This document shows, piece after piece, positions 1-18,500 of a stretch of 64,000 bases of DNA; within the stretch, counting starts at the first letter, position 1, and the number at the start of each line of letters is the position of its first letter. A program made the position numbers and the translations under genes. Source of the DNA: Montifringilla adamsi (taxonomy: Eukaryota; Chordata; Aves; Passeriformes; Passeridae); assembly GCA_017590115.1 (NCBI GenBank), contig JAGGNK010006892.1, positions 11,256,429 to 11,320,428 on the forward strand, in the 5' to 3' direction. Below the pieces are notes generated by a model. It saw only the letters and a list, made by a program, of their open reading frames with translations, did not search any database and was not told where the DNA came from.

Positions 1-322
1 TATGATTAACGAGAAAATAATAGACCTGTAGTTATTTTTAATGAGCTTATTAACCTTTTAATTGTCAAAATGTAGTCTTATTCTCCTAAACTTAAAGCAT
101 ATCTCTTTAATGCTTTCTATTCAAAGATAATATTGATTTCAGAAGGGTTGTTAAAGTGCCTAAAGGGGGCACTTTTCAGGGGTTCTATACCTTCTTTTTT
201 GGAGGCTGTTATAGTGCCACTGTCCTTCCCTTTGGTAGAGTCCTGTCAGTGCTATAACTCCTTGCTTGATGAAGCAATGTTTTGTTTATGCAGATTTTAT
301 AAACAGTTTGCACTTGTGGTCT

Positions 323-371
<49 letters not shown>

Positions 372-3300
372 CTGCAGGAAAATGTGAAATGAACACAAAT
401 AAATGAAAGCACTTTTCCCAGCATATATAAAAATTATAAAAATTGAGCCAAGATGTTTCCATGCTGCTTTTATTCAGAAGTTTTTCCATTGTTCTCAGAC
501 AATTACCCAAAGACTTTATTTCACACTGTCCTTCTTTGATACTTACTATAAGGTTTTAAAAATCACTGAGGTTTTCTGGATCAAACTCTTTGATGGTTGT
601 CCTTGTCAGAGAGAGGTTCCTCTGTTCTCCCTTTCTGCCACTGGTGTAGGAACTGCTGAGACTCAACAGCAGGCCAACTCTGGATTGGGTCCTCTTTTCC
701 TCCATGCCCAATGACACCTTCCATGCACTTCTACAAACGAGGACAAAGCAGTGGGGATGGGAGTCCTGGAGAGAGATGTCTACTGCCATTGAAGACAGCT
801 TGCATATCTGAGACTTCTGCATGGGGCTGACACAGGATTCCAGGTAAGCCTGCAGCACTGAGGAGCAGGTGAGGCTTTGAATGTGCAGAGACAAAAACCC
901 CCTTCTGCAGAGCTGCTGGAATAATAGAGATGTGAGAGTTTAAATATATTGCACACTTGAGGTGTTTGCTGAAATTATTTCATGCTGAAGAGCACTGTGT
1001 TGGTACCAGAAGGATCCCCAGAGCACAGCATGCCTTTTGCTGGGTCTGGGCAGCTGAAACAGCAAGGCAAGGCTGGTGGGACTCCACAAGGGTTATCTGG
1101 TCACTGAGGACTGAATTCCTACCCTAAAGCAGACATCTACCTGAGGCATTTCCATTAGGGAAAGAACTCCTCCCTAGTCCTGGAAGGAGATGGACAGGCT
1201 CAGGGAATGACCCAGAACTGGACCAGCTGAGCCGAGGGGAAGCAATTCCCTGAGGGAGCTTTTGGTAATGACTCCGCTCACAGAGTTATGTGAGGTGTAC
1301 CAGAGTGGGTGAGATGAATCCAAACCTTGGGGCAGAGCTCTCCTGTGCAGCTTACACACTGACAGTACCTCTCTGCTGAAATATCTTCTGGAACTTAACA
1401 GTCCCCCCACAGCCTTCCAGCTCTTTTTTCTATTCCCTCAGTGTCTCCATGTGTACTAGAAGGAAGAAGTAACTTTCCAGCTTGTAGGAATTAAATTTTC
1501 ATCACTCATTATTCTTTTTAATGAGAGAGCTACTAAAAGGCTAGGAAGGTATTAATGACATTTATATAGTTTTCTGATTATCAGCGTTCTCAACTTTTGC
1601 TACTCTGTCAACCTCTTTCTCACTTTTCCTGATACTATTTCCCATTTCTCTCAAGAGATCAATTACCTAGAATATGCTTTATAAAGAAAATTCCGTAATC
1701 ACAAAGACCTTCTTTGATGTCTGTCACCTCTTTGAGGTGACTTTACCTAGAAGTAGCAAAATATATAATGTCAATCTCTGGTTTTAGTTTAAAGAAGTCA
1801 GTGTGAAAATTACTATGCTCTCCTTTTTACAATCTGTAAAATTGTCTGGGTAAGCTCCTAGGATTGCCCTTCCTCTTCTGGACTTAATCTTCTGCTTTGG
1901 ATGTATTCCTATAGCCCCAGCCTAAGACATAAAACACAAGACATATAACATATAACACAGTATGTTTATTGTTATTATTATTAACCCTAACACAAAAGTT
2001 ATTGCTACTTCACAGTTTATATATTTTAAAACTAATGAGTAATGTAGTAAAGAGAAAAGAAAAGAACATCTCATAGAGCCTCAATAGGATAAAGCTAAGT
2101 TGGCTTGTGCAAAGCCAAGGGCTTAATTACTCAGAGCTTGAAATGGTTCCTCTCAGCTGCCTTATGTACCCTCAGTGTTCTGGCCAGGCTGAACTCTGGC
2201 AGCAGTGTAGGACCCCTGGCCAAACTCTGGGAGAGCAGGTCTGTGCAGGGGAAAGTTCTGAGCTGTAAAACTGCAACTCCAGCCTGCGCTGCCACGAACA
2301 TTGCTTAACTCAGTGCCTTTGGCACCTCCTTCCTGGCTGTGCTGTAAACCCTCAGACCTGGCAGCACAAACCTAGCCTCAAAAATATCTTATTGCTGACA
2401 AAGATAAGTGTGTGACCTACTTCTGGCTTTTATATAACAGCTGTGGGTCTCCAGAATGGCAATGCTGATTCCCTGGCAGCATTCAGTGTTCCAGTTCCAG
2501 TCAACTTGCACATGGGTCACCCTTGCTCTCTGTCAGTGAAGTCATTAAGGGATTTTTGAGATTTCATGCGCAAGATTTGGTTTAGGTCAACTGTTGTTGC
2601 AGTCAAGAATTTTAGATGTAACAGGTTAGATTTTGTGAGTCTAATTTGCATGTCTGCGCTTGGATTCCAAGCAAAGTTCCTATTCATACAGGATAAGTAC
2701 TTGAAATTATGTTTGTGGATAAATTTCCCCTGCTGGCACCCAAGAGGTCTTTATTCCAGCAATAATTTATGAGTTATAACAAAATCATGGTTACAAGAAA
2801 TATTTTCTTGTTCACTGAGTATAGACAGCTGCAGCATTCCTGCTTCCGATGTTTCCAACGTCATCTGAGATACATCTTCCATTTGCCAGGAATTTCATTG
2901 AGTTTCCCAAACTGAAAGTATTGTTTCATTTCAAAGTTTAAGACATTAACAAAGCAAAAATACTGACAGAAATTCCGTGATTAACACATCTCACTAGTCC
3001 CCTTGTCTACGTGAAATCCATGGCATGTGGTCACCCATTTCTGCTCCAGGCTACATTTTTCTTCACAGCTAAGTAAACATCACTCATTTTTCAGATGCTG
3101 TGAATTTAAGCTACTTAATAGCCAAAGGTGGAGAGAGTATTTTAATTTTGCTGTTTCTGGATGTCATAACTAAAAAAGTAGTACTAACCTTATGCAGGAG
3201 AAATACTTTCATCTAATGTGAGTAAGTGTAAACACCAGCAGTGTTCTGCTTCACTGTTGCTGAAATGTTCAGTTTGGCTCTTCCTTAACCACTTTCAAGT

Positions 3301-3857
3301 CTCAGACAGCAACCAGAGCCTAAAGGCCTGATTTCTGAAGGTAGCCTTCACATACGAGAAGGCATCTATTTAGGATATCAAAGTATGCAGGCGTTTTTAA
3401 AAACAAAGGGAATTAACCCTATTAGTTATGCGCAAACAGTACTCACAAGCACCCTGCCTAAGCCTGGAGGCATCTAAAGTCCTTGGACTGAAGTTTGTTC
3501 AGGATAGGCTATGTACAGAGCAAGAGCTGTTGAGAAAGACACTGGGAGATGTTGAGGCAACACCAATTTTCCTGTGTCTCTGCCCTGCCTGGACTGCTGC
3601 CAGGGGAGCTCAGCCACTTTTCAGTCCATGACTCTGCCATGGTGATCCACTGCCCCTGTGGCAATGCTGAGCTCTTGTGTCCCTACTTGACACAACAGTA
3701 GGGACTGTTATTAAAAGTTTTTAAAAGCAACTTTTAAGACATGATTTGATTTGTAACATAGATTGGTTATAAACCTGGCTTTAGAGGTATTTAGAGCATA
3801 TCTAGCATGGCACAAAACATGCATGAGGAGAACATGCCAGAGATGAGATAGTCCAAG
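1..3857. other. Gene-free intergenic DNA downstream of gene 1
   Basis: I see no supportable gene here. All open frames are short, lack splice context and match no family I know. The stretch is AT-rich with a few more GC-balanced patches (about 600-1400 and 2100-2400). The only clear structure is the 47-base poly-T run listed separately. The next member of the MMP cluster, if present, lies outside the window to the left. Confidence 0.6.
325..371. repeat. Poly-T tract (47 bp)
   Basis: An uninterrupted run of 47 T. It could be the poly-A tail of a minus-strand retrocopy, but I could not recognise a parent transcript in the flanking bases 372-520, so I call it a simple homopolymer. Length in an assembly is unreliable for such runs. 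Confidence 0.9.
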
Positions 3858-3985
3858 ATCGTAAAATTATAGAATTTTTGGGGCAGAAATGACTTTAAGG
3901 ATACTCTCGTTCCAGCCCACCTGTGACAGGCTGGGACACCTCCCACTAGACCAGGTTGCTCAAAGGCCCCTCCAGCCTAGTGTCA
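3858..3985 (-). mobile_element. CR1 LINE 3'-end fragment
   Basis: The sequence reads as the reverse complement of a CR1 3' end: an 'attatagaattttt' tail followed by segments matching the usual CR1 pattern 'gggacacctcccactagacc' and 'aggttgctcaaaggcccctcc'. It is moderately diverged and 5' truncated, as is typical of avian CR1 copies. It lies downstream of gene 1. Confidence 0.8.
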
Positions 3986-5144
3986 TCTCTGCTGCCTTTC
4001 TTTGATCTTGTCTGTGAGCACTGTGGGCCTGTGGGTGCACTGGGAGACACGTGGCTTCCTCTGGCCCTGATGGATGGGGGGACAGGTGGTATGTGTTTGA
4101 TCAGAGGTCAAAGGCAACTGCCCTGTGCAGAAGAATGGGAGTAAATTTTACCTCTGCCTAATGGGGTTTGAGCTGTGGTAACTGGAATGCTGTCCTTGTC
4201 AGCCATTCCCAGCCTCTCTTTCTGCCTTTGCCAATTTTGTAGGAGAAAGATTAATAGCCAGTTGACTTCCTTGCACAATCATATCATCACAGCAGTGTTG
4301 TAAGAGATGGGATCAAATCCCTTCAAAGAGAAGATGGACTACAGCCAAGCTCTCTTACAGCCTAAGGGGTATTTAAAGTCACTGAGCTATTGCCCTGAGA
4401 GGGGGACTCAAACAAGGAGGAGGCAGGTTTGTCTCATCACTCATCCTCTGGAGGATTAATCTGTGGTAGTTACATAAAAATCCTTAGATTTTTTTCCTCA
4501 TTATTTTGGCTCGTGTGCTCTGGAAAGCGTTTCTTGTTTCTGGTTTGTTGTTGAGCACTGTGAGGTGGACGGCCAGCCCTGACTCCATTTCCATGGCACG
4601 TGGTTACAGCTCAGGAGGGCTCATCCACTGACTCCCTGTGACCCTGTGATCATACCTCTATCCCTTCCTATCCTGCTTGCATGCCACCTCCATCCCCAAA
4701 ATGGACACTTACCCCTCTCTCTGGTCACTCATGTCCTGCTGTACCAATGACTCTGTCCATTAAAACCACCCTCAGTGGCACCGGTCCTCTCAGCCACTGC
4801 CATGTTCCCATCTACCTGTCCCACCCCAGCCTTGACCCCTCTGTCCCTGTGCCAGGGGTCATGGCATGCCATAGATTCCAGTCTCTCCCTTCACACACTC
4901 TTGTGAAGGATCTCCTTTTATCTTTTATGCCTCCCCCACATTGTTCCTGAGTACCTTGTTTCCCTCCTTTGTCATCTGGGTAATTTCTAATTTCCTGCCA
5001 GAACTGTCCCTCAAATTCTCTTTAACTTTCCCCCCACAAGCACTGAGCCCAGCTGAAAATGCTGATGGATCCTGGTGCCATTCAGCTTGTGTGTGGCTGT
5101 AGCAGATGCCTTGTCTCCAGTGGACTGAATCAGAACACAAGAAC
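3986..5144. other. Gene-free DNA between CR1 fragment and gene 1 3' end
   Basis: No exon, RNA gene or clear repeat is visible. A pyrimidine-rich, GC-balanced patch at about 4560-5060 gives a chance open frame on the plus strand without coding features. Confidence 0.5.
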
Positions 5145-5165
5145 TGCTGAACTCAAGCAAAATAC

Positions 5166-5171
5166 TTTATT
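5166..5171 (-). terminator. Polyadenylation signal AATAAA of gene 1
   Basis: The plus strand reads TTTATT, so the minus strand reads AATAAA, about 217 bases beyond the stop codon at 5388-5390. This is the first canonical signal after the stop and gives a 3' UTR of roughly 240 bases. Cleavage would be near 5145-5155. The choice is an inference from spacing. Confidence 0.6.
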
Positions 5172-5387
5172 ACTCAAAAACAACCAGATTAATAAATAGT
5201 TGGAGAATGAAAATAAATTAAAACTGTACATTAGGTTTTACATTTTAAAGGTTTTAAATTAGAATTGCCAAAGGCCATAATTTCAGACTCAGATGCACAG
5301 GAACAGGTGAATAACACTGTTTAAAATCAAGAAACGTGAAAAACTCTTTCTGGTACAAATATACTTCTGCACCATCACTTTATATTT

Positions 5388-11610
<6,223 letters not shown>

Positions 11611-11691
11611 CTTTGTCTCCCTGTCCTACCAGCCCTTGCTAGAAGACCTCTCAATCTCTTTTTCCTCTGTCTAAGTTGCACCAGTGTTTCA

Positions 11692-11700
11692 CTATTTATA
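11692..11700 (-). promoter_or_regulatory. TATA box of gene 1
   Basis: Reads TATAAATAG on the minus strand, 82 bases upstream of the ATG. This predicts transcription start near 11665 and a 5' UTR of about 55 bases, which is typical of inducible MMP genes. Confidence 0.8.
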
Positions 11701-11733
11701 TCAGTGCTGTGCTTGCTAAAGTCAATAATGGCA

Positions 11734-11740
11734 TGACTCA
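11734..11740 (-). promoter_or_regulatory. AP-1 site (TGAGTCA) of gene 1
   Basis: A perfect AP-1 consensus about 70 bases upstream of the predicted start, the position of the phorbol-ester response element in MMP1 and MMP3 promoters. It binds Fos/Jun and would mediate induction by growth factors and inflammatory cytokines. Confidence 0.8.
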
Positions 11741-11748
11741 GCTTATAA

Positions 11749-11756
11749 CATCCTCT
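11749..11756 (-). promoter_or_regulatory. PEA3/ETS site of gene 1
   Basis: Minus strand AGAGGATG, 8 bases upstream of the AP-1 site with GTTATAAGC? spacing-type sequence TTATAAGC between them. The arrangement matches the PEA3/AP-1 pair of the human MMP1 promoter as I remember it. ETS and AP-1 factors act together at such pairs. Confidence 0.7.
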
Positions 11757-11759
11757 GAT

Positions 11760-12189
11760 TTTCCACAGAAACACAGAAAACAAATTTGGGTTTAGAAGCA
11801 AGCAAACACATGACAGTTTACCTTGCCCAAAACCCCCTGATTTCGCAATCATATTATCGGACAGTATGTTGTTTTTTTCTTCATTCCTATATTGGGCTGG
11901 ACAAAAACTACCCCATTTTTTCAGAGGTGCTGAAGTGACCTGGCTCTTTGTGAGGGTCAACAATCTGTAATTCCTCATAGTACTTGACAAGGGACCTCCA
12001 GAAATTGCCTTCAGTTTTCTCAAAGTGACTTTCATGCAGGACCTCAGCATGCCAGGAAAAACCCCCTTTCTTTAGCCCATCTCATACCTGATAATTTTTG
12101 TGACATAGCCAATTATACAAAAAACTTTTCTTCTTTTCTTATTTTCTTTTTTCTTTCTTTTCTCTCTTCTTCTTTTCTTTTCTTTTCTC
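11760..12189. other. Upstream flank of gene 1
   Basis: Far promoter region between the PEA3 site and the TTTTC array. It holds an open frame on the minus strand with no coding features. From about 12125 the sequence is increasingly pyrimidine-rich and grades into the array. Confidence 0.5.
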
Positions 12190-12504
12190 TTTTCTTTTCT
12201 TTTCTTTTCTTTTCTTTTCTTTTCTTTTCTTTTCTTTTCTTTTCTTTTCTTTTCTTTTCTTTTCTTTTCTTTTCTTTTCTTTTCTTTTCTTTTCTTTTCT
12301 TTTCTTTTCTTTTCTTTTCTTTTCTTTTCTTTTCTTTTCTTTTCTTTTCTTTTCTTTTCTTTTCTTTTCTTTTCTTTTCTTTTCTTTTCTTTTCTTTTCT
12401 TTTCTTTTCTTTTCTTTTCTTTTCTTTTCTTTTCTTTTCTTTTCTTTTCTTTTCTTTTCTTTTCTTTTCTTTTCTTTTCTTTTCTTTTCTTTTCTTTTCT
12501 TTTC
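12190..12504. repeat. Perfect (TTTTC)63 microsatellite, 315 bp
   Basis: Sixty-three uninterrupted TTTTC units (AAAAG on the minus strand), flanked by imperfect pyrimidine DNA at 12125-12189 and 12505-12513. It lies about 0.5 kb upstream of the predicted start of gene 1. The lysine/arginine/glutamate-rich open frames across it are products of the repeat, not genes. Confidence 0.98.
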
Positions 12505-15500
12505 CTTTTCTTCCTGACATCCCAGCATTGTTACAGAACCATTATTTGAGCTGCTACCTGGCCCATGTAATCCTGGATCTATGGCCTCATTCCCTTTCTC
12601 CCTCACACCACAAAGTAAAAGTCTCAGTAGAGTACCCCAATCCTATATCCTGGTCTGCATCGCCCGTTAGCCAAGGGTGCTTTCACAACTAAAGAAGAAA
12701 CATCAGAATTTGCCCTACAGAAGTACAGGCACCTTTTGGATAGAGGGTCTTCAGCAGAACCTTTCAATAAACTTCTCCAACATCAGATGGAAGGTGATGA
12801 GGATTTGTGTCATACATTCCAAGCTTCCCATTTTGCCAGAAGTCCTACTTTCAGTTCCTATGCCCTTTTCTGAACCTGGTGCTCTGCACCTTATTGCAGA
12901 ACCACTGTCACTCGGTGACTATTGACTGTCATTTCCGAGACACCCATCTTTGGAAACAGAATTCTCCTGTGTTGACTTAATACCCACATGCAAGTTCAAA
13001 AGGAGAAACTCGAGCTAAAAATAGTCCACTTCTCTTTGAACATGAGAAAAATAAGAAAAAAGGAACCACTTCTCCAGTGAGAAAAAACATATTGGAGACT
13101 TCATAAAAACAATCCTAGCACCGCAGCAGCTGAGCTGTGCAGACTGCAAGGTGGCCTGGGGAAAGGCATGGCTTCCTTCCAAAGGAAACTGGAATTGAGC
13201 AGCCTGGCTGGTGTCAGGTCACATTGTGTGTGACCCAGGTCAGAGCCCAGGTCGCTGAACCACTGAGTGAAGTGGTACAAATGTTTACATCTAAGGCTGC
13301 AGCAGGATGAGGGTGGCTTTGCCAATAGCCCACTGCTGCTGTAACAGGGTCCTCCTGCTCCTCCCAGCCTGGCCAGTGCTCTTGCTGTTTTCCTGTGCCC
13401 TTCTAATACCAAGTGTTCCTCAATCAACCAATTCAGAGGGCTGGATCTACAGGAAACAGCCCAGAAAAATAACCCTAACCCCACTAAAAATAGTTTGATG
13501 CTGTGAAATTAGCAAATGCACTGGCATCCTAAGGGGTGCGAAGAGCCTCCATGAAGGAGGGCTGGGATGTCATGGATGGGAACAGTGATGCAGTAAGGCA
13601 GCCAGGAAGGCTGGGAAGCTAGGACCTCTCCTTTGGCAGCAGCAGGGTTTCTCTCTGCTGGTCATGGAAGAGGATCCCAAACTGCATTTGTAGAGTATGA
13701 TGTTTGCGTTTCCACATAGAAATCCAGACACAGAGCAGGGACATTTTAAATGCTGTGCTCGTATCTCTGTGCCTGGCAGCAGCAGCTTGCATATGGCGTT
13801 TATCCTCTGCTTTCAGCTAAATGTTTTATAAACACCCTATTTGCTGTGTCCAGGGGCGAATCAGTCAGAGCATGAGATGCAACACAGTCAGTTGGCAAAC
13901 ATTTCAGTGAGCCTTTTGGATGTTTAGGAAGATTTTCTTTCTCTGTGATTTTGCATGGCTGCCAGTAGACATGTTGCATTTCCAGCTGCTGGTTTCCCCT
14001 TCCAGATCCTGTTTCCTGTATGCTCAAGCTGACATTTATGGAGTGGCTGGTGAGTGCTGAGAGGAAGAGCTGTATCTTGCCTTGGGTTTGGCAGCACAAG
14101 TGATGCAAATTCACTGCTGAGAAGTCTGCATGGCTCTGAGATGTGTGAGCAAGTGTGATACTTACACATGGACCCAAGAGATGAATTGCCTTCTTATGCT
14201 GAACTCTAAGACAGCAGTCTTAGTGTTCAAATGTGGGTTTTCCGTCCTGGGTTCAAGTACTGCAGGATAAAAAGAGGAGCTGTGTTGTGGCTTTAATCAG
14301 AAGTTTAAAGTGTTTGAAAATTACATTGCCAGGGGACACAGTGAAGTTTTACTAGCAAAGACACAGATCGAATTTGAATGGAGCGAGCTGAGCTGATACC
14401 TCGCATGGCACTCGTGCCTTACCTATAGGTCAGCTAGTTGAGCTCTGCTTCAAGGGTGCCCAGAATCACTTAATCCTTGGCAAGACCTGAAACAGGTCAG
14501 ATGCCTGTTCCATGCCTTGGTCCCATAGGTAAAGAGATGCTGCTATTTCCATCCCAGTCCTGGGAAGATGATCCCCCCTGTTCCCTGAAGTCACTGTTGT
14601 CCTTCAGCTGGGTTGGAGACCACGTAGACGTCAGGGGTGACTTGCCAGCTTATGCAGCAGTGAAGCAGCCAGAATGGGGCCAGGAGCACTGCTCATTTCT
14701 TCCCTCAGCTCATCAGCACTCAGGCTCATTTGTCCCATATCGCCAGCAGTTAACCACACACTCAGGGACAAGAGCGGGTGCTTTCCCAGGAAGACCCCTG
14801 CAGTAGAACAGAGCATTTCACCAAAAGCCTGCCAACATCAAGGCTAATATTCTTCCACCACAGAACTGTTTGTACTCTGACAGTGTAATTTGTATTATAC
14901 TGTGGGGTCTAGTCCAAGTGCCAGGGTTTCTAGTGGATTTGTCAAAATTCCGCCTGGGAATTTTGCCATTTCTTTTTTTTACTATTGAGATTCCATACAG
15001 AAATGTCATTCCAGTTCTGCTTGGCACTTTTGACTTATGGAGAGAAGTGGAAGGATACTTAGCACAGTCATGTAAACAATTGTCATTAACTCTATAAAAA
15101 CCAGCAAATTAAGTCAAAGGAAACTTGAACTAACATAACACATGCACACACACAATATGATTTCACCTCCTAAACTTTTTAGAAGGATCTGTAAATGTCT
15201 TCTTTTCCACCTCCCTTTCACTCATGCTATTTCTAAACTCTCCCTCTTTAACCTACTTGTGCCAAAGAAGCAGGATGTGTTATGAAGGTCTTGGATGTGC
15301 CTGGAAATGGAAGAAGCTGCTGGTTTCTTTCACTTCAATGGAATTGGGAGATAAATTCATACAAAGAGATCCTGGGACTTGAGGAACAGTAACTGAACAG
15401 GAAAAGACAAAAGCCCTTTACGTCACTACATGAGCTAGTCTTTAATAAATAACAGCTGGATCATAGCACATAAATGGTTGGGGGAGGTAGGCAAGCAGAA

Positions 15501-18500
15501 AATTTGTGACGTGGAAAAAGGAAGGTCTGCTATTAAAAGACTCAGAAAAAACAGAGAATATTTACTGAAAATGAAACTTACAATCTCTTTCTGCAAGACA
15601 GTATTTTGAGTGTATTGAAACAGCCTGAAAAAGGTATCAACTTGAATTCCATTTTTCCTGTATATCCATATACTTCCATTTATCAGTGGAATCTCTTCAT
15701 CCTGCTTTTCTAATATACATCTTCTAATAGTAATAATGTCTGTCACTTTTCTACTTCATCTAAGCATTTTGTCCAACCTCCATTGCAAACTGAAAGATGG
15801 CATGTAGAGGTAGATTCAATAGCTGATCTTAATTACACAGGAATTTAGAGATTTTTGATGTCTGTATCCTTGAGTATTATTGGCATTAACAAAGCTGAAA
15901 TCACTTCTGTAATTGTATTTTGTATATAAACAAGTTTCTTAAGCTGCATGTCATTTCCTCCCAGCAATGTCTGACTTGGTAGCTTAGAAGGCAAGGTCAC
16001 AGAATGATTGCATTGGTGTTATATTATCCATCAGTGAATAAGAGTTGTGACAAAATCCAGCGCCCAGGAGCTCTGGGGTTTGCAGGAACTAAACTGGAAT
16101 ATGAAAGTTGGAAATAATAGCACCCTTATTTCATATGTGGCAATGTATTGGGGTCATACTCTGAATTTGGACATGGCCTGAGCAATGGGCGTGGCAGGAA
16201 GCACTGTGGTTGTGATACACAATTAATTCACTGTTTCCTCTTTACCATTCTGGCCCCCATGAGATTCAGACTGTCACACCAAACCATTGAGGTAAATGAA
16301 ATGTGGGCAGGATCCTGCCTTTCTTTCTGAAGGGAATGGCCAGTAAAATGTTGCACTTCTCCCTCCTCCGAAGCACAGTCTTTTATGGTCAAGGACCTGT
16401 GTGATTCTTGTAAAGGATATGAATAAGCTGCCAGGTTTCTGGTTGTTACTTAAGGTGATGGATTTTTAGACTCAAGAAGATTTACTGTAGTTTTTTTGGT
16501 TGTGTAGAGCAGAAGGCAAGTCCACAGAAGATGATTTCTGATGTGTGGTTGGTCATCCCATCTCTTTAAAACTGATTGAACAGTTGACTTTGTTATGTCC
16601 ATTAGCCATATTGTAAATATATTGCATGCTAATGTATGAACTTGAGTACAATGCTTTGAACTAAATATTAGGAAGAGATAGGGAACTTTGCTATGTAAAG
16701 AATCTCCTAACTTTTCTGGAATGCCTTTGATGTGGACTGGAAAAAGCTGATAACTTTTTAAATTTGACTTGGAAGCCCTAAGATATTTAGCCAGCATACT
16801 ATCAATACATGAAAAAAAAGACACTGCCTTGAGAAGCCTGAGCTCTCTGTCCATAAAAAGGCCTGAGCAAGGAGAGTGAGGAAGCACTCTGGGAAACAGT
16901 CTGCCATCCTGCTCTCATATGACATGGTCATCATTTGAGAATCATGTAATCAACTACTGGCAGTCATTTTATGTAGAGGTCTACATTGATCCTTAAGTAG
17001 CTGCCAGTAGAACATGAGTATCAAACATAAACTTTACCTCCATTATTTATCTTCTTTATCTGGAGACCAACATCATTTGTGCAATCAATCCTTTCTTTAT
17101 TTTGATTAATGAAATAAAGTGGCCATACCCACCTTAGAGCCGTGTCTGCTCTGAGCAAACCTGCACTCACAAAGGTTTCACTTAGCAGAAGGAGGTCTTT
17201 GAACAATGTGATGAATAAGGAAATCTTTAGATGCTACTATAGAAGACCAGGATGTAATTTATCAGCTTTATAATAAAATTGACAATTAAATGTTTTAGTG
17301 ATGTTCTAGGATATAGAGCAGAGGACAATTACAAATAAAAGAAACCAAAAGAATTGTATACTAATTGTACATCAAAAAGATGAAAAATATTTATTTAGTT
17401 TAAACTCTTGTAAAAAAAAGGCTAGTCAACATCTCAAACCACCTCTGACTAGTGAAGGTGCTGTCATTGTGCATTTGTGGAAATGCTAAGCTAAAAGTAA
17501 GCAATTGGTTTCCTACGTCTCTTTTACTCCTGCATTCTTATAAGAATAAGAATATTTTTATTTTGAATACCAGTTCAAGTAATCAAATACCACAGTTAAC
17601 ACATTAAACTGCCTTGGAACATAATTTCAAAACATTTCTTGACTAAAAAAAAGATGCATTTTAATAAATATTGCAAGTATTAAATTCACAATCCATTTAA
17701 TTTATATGAAAAAAATTACCTTGAACATATGATTCCTGTATTTAACAGAGAACCACTTGTGATCTCAAGAATGCAGAGTCAGGAAAAAGCACAGATATGA
17801 GATTACTAATTAATATGTCACTTTCCAGTAGTGTCTTCCTCCAGCTCACCACTATGTGCCTGCACAGGTATTGCTGAATATCTAGCTGAGGTATTTAAAT
17901 GAATTCATGTTACCTCACCCAAGATAAGCTGAACTGTAAAACCTTTGCAACTTTAATTGTTAATTAAATCCAAGTGATCTGAGTGAAGTGTGTCAGGGAG
18001 GGATGGGCTCTGCTGTAGAGCAGAGGAAGAGGCTTCTGGGCAGCAGTTTCTCCAGCTGTCACTGCTGAGGATGGCACATGGGCCAAGCTTTCATGTGCAG
18101 TCATGAACATGGACAGGGATTAGGTTTCAGATAATAAATTAAATTACTTTTTCATGCTCACAATGTTCTCAAGGAATTGGACTCACATGACTTAATTATC
18201 CAGTGGCCTCCAGCTAATTAAAAACCACAAGACAGGCTGATCAGGATGTTGCTTCAGTAGAGTTTTGTAAGACCTGATCACAGCCTTTTTCTCTCCAAAA
18301 TGCCTTAGGATATTACTTCACATGCTAAAGACATGCTAAACAGTTCCCAGATTTAAGAGAAGTTCTTCAGGTGTATGTGAACAGGAGGAAGTGCTGTGGG
18401 TTGTCACAGAGTTTGAGGAATGAAGTAGTAGGCAGCTGTGTAATTCAGAATGACTGATTCTTCCCTAGATCATGCATTTACAAGACGCACAGGGCTTGTC

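Noticed and set aside
12113..12606. Two long minus-strand open frames rich in Lys, Glu and Arg
   Set aside because: They are translations of the TTTTC pentanucleotide array, in which several frames lack stop codons. They have no gene features.
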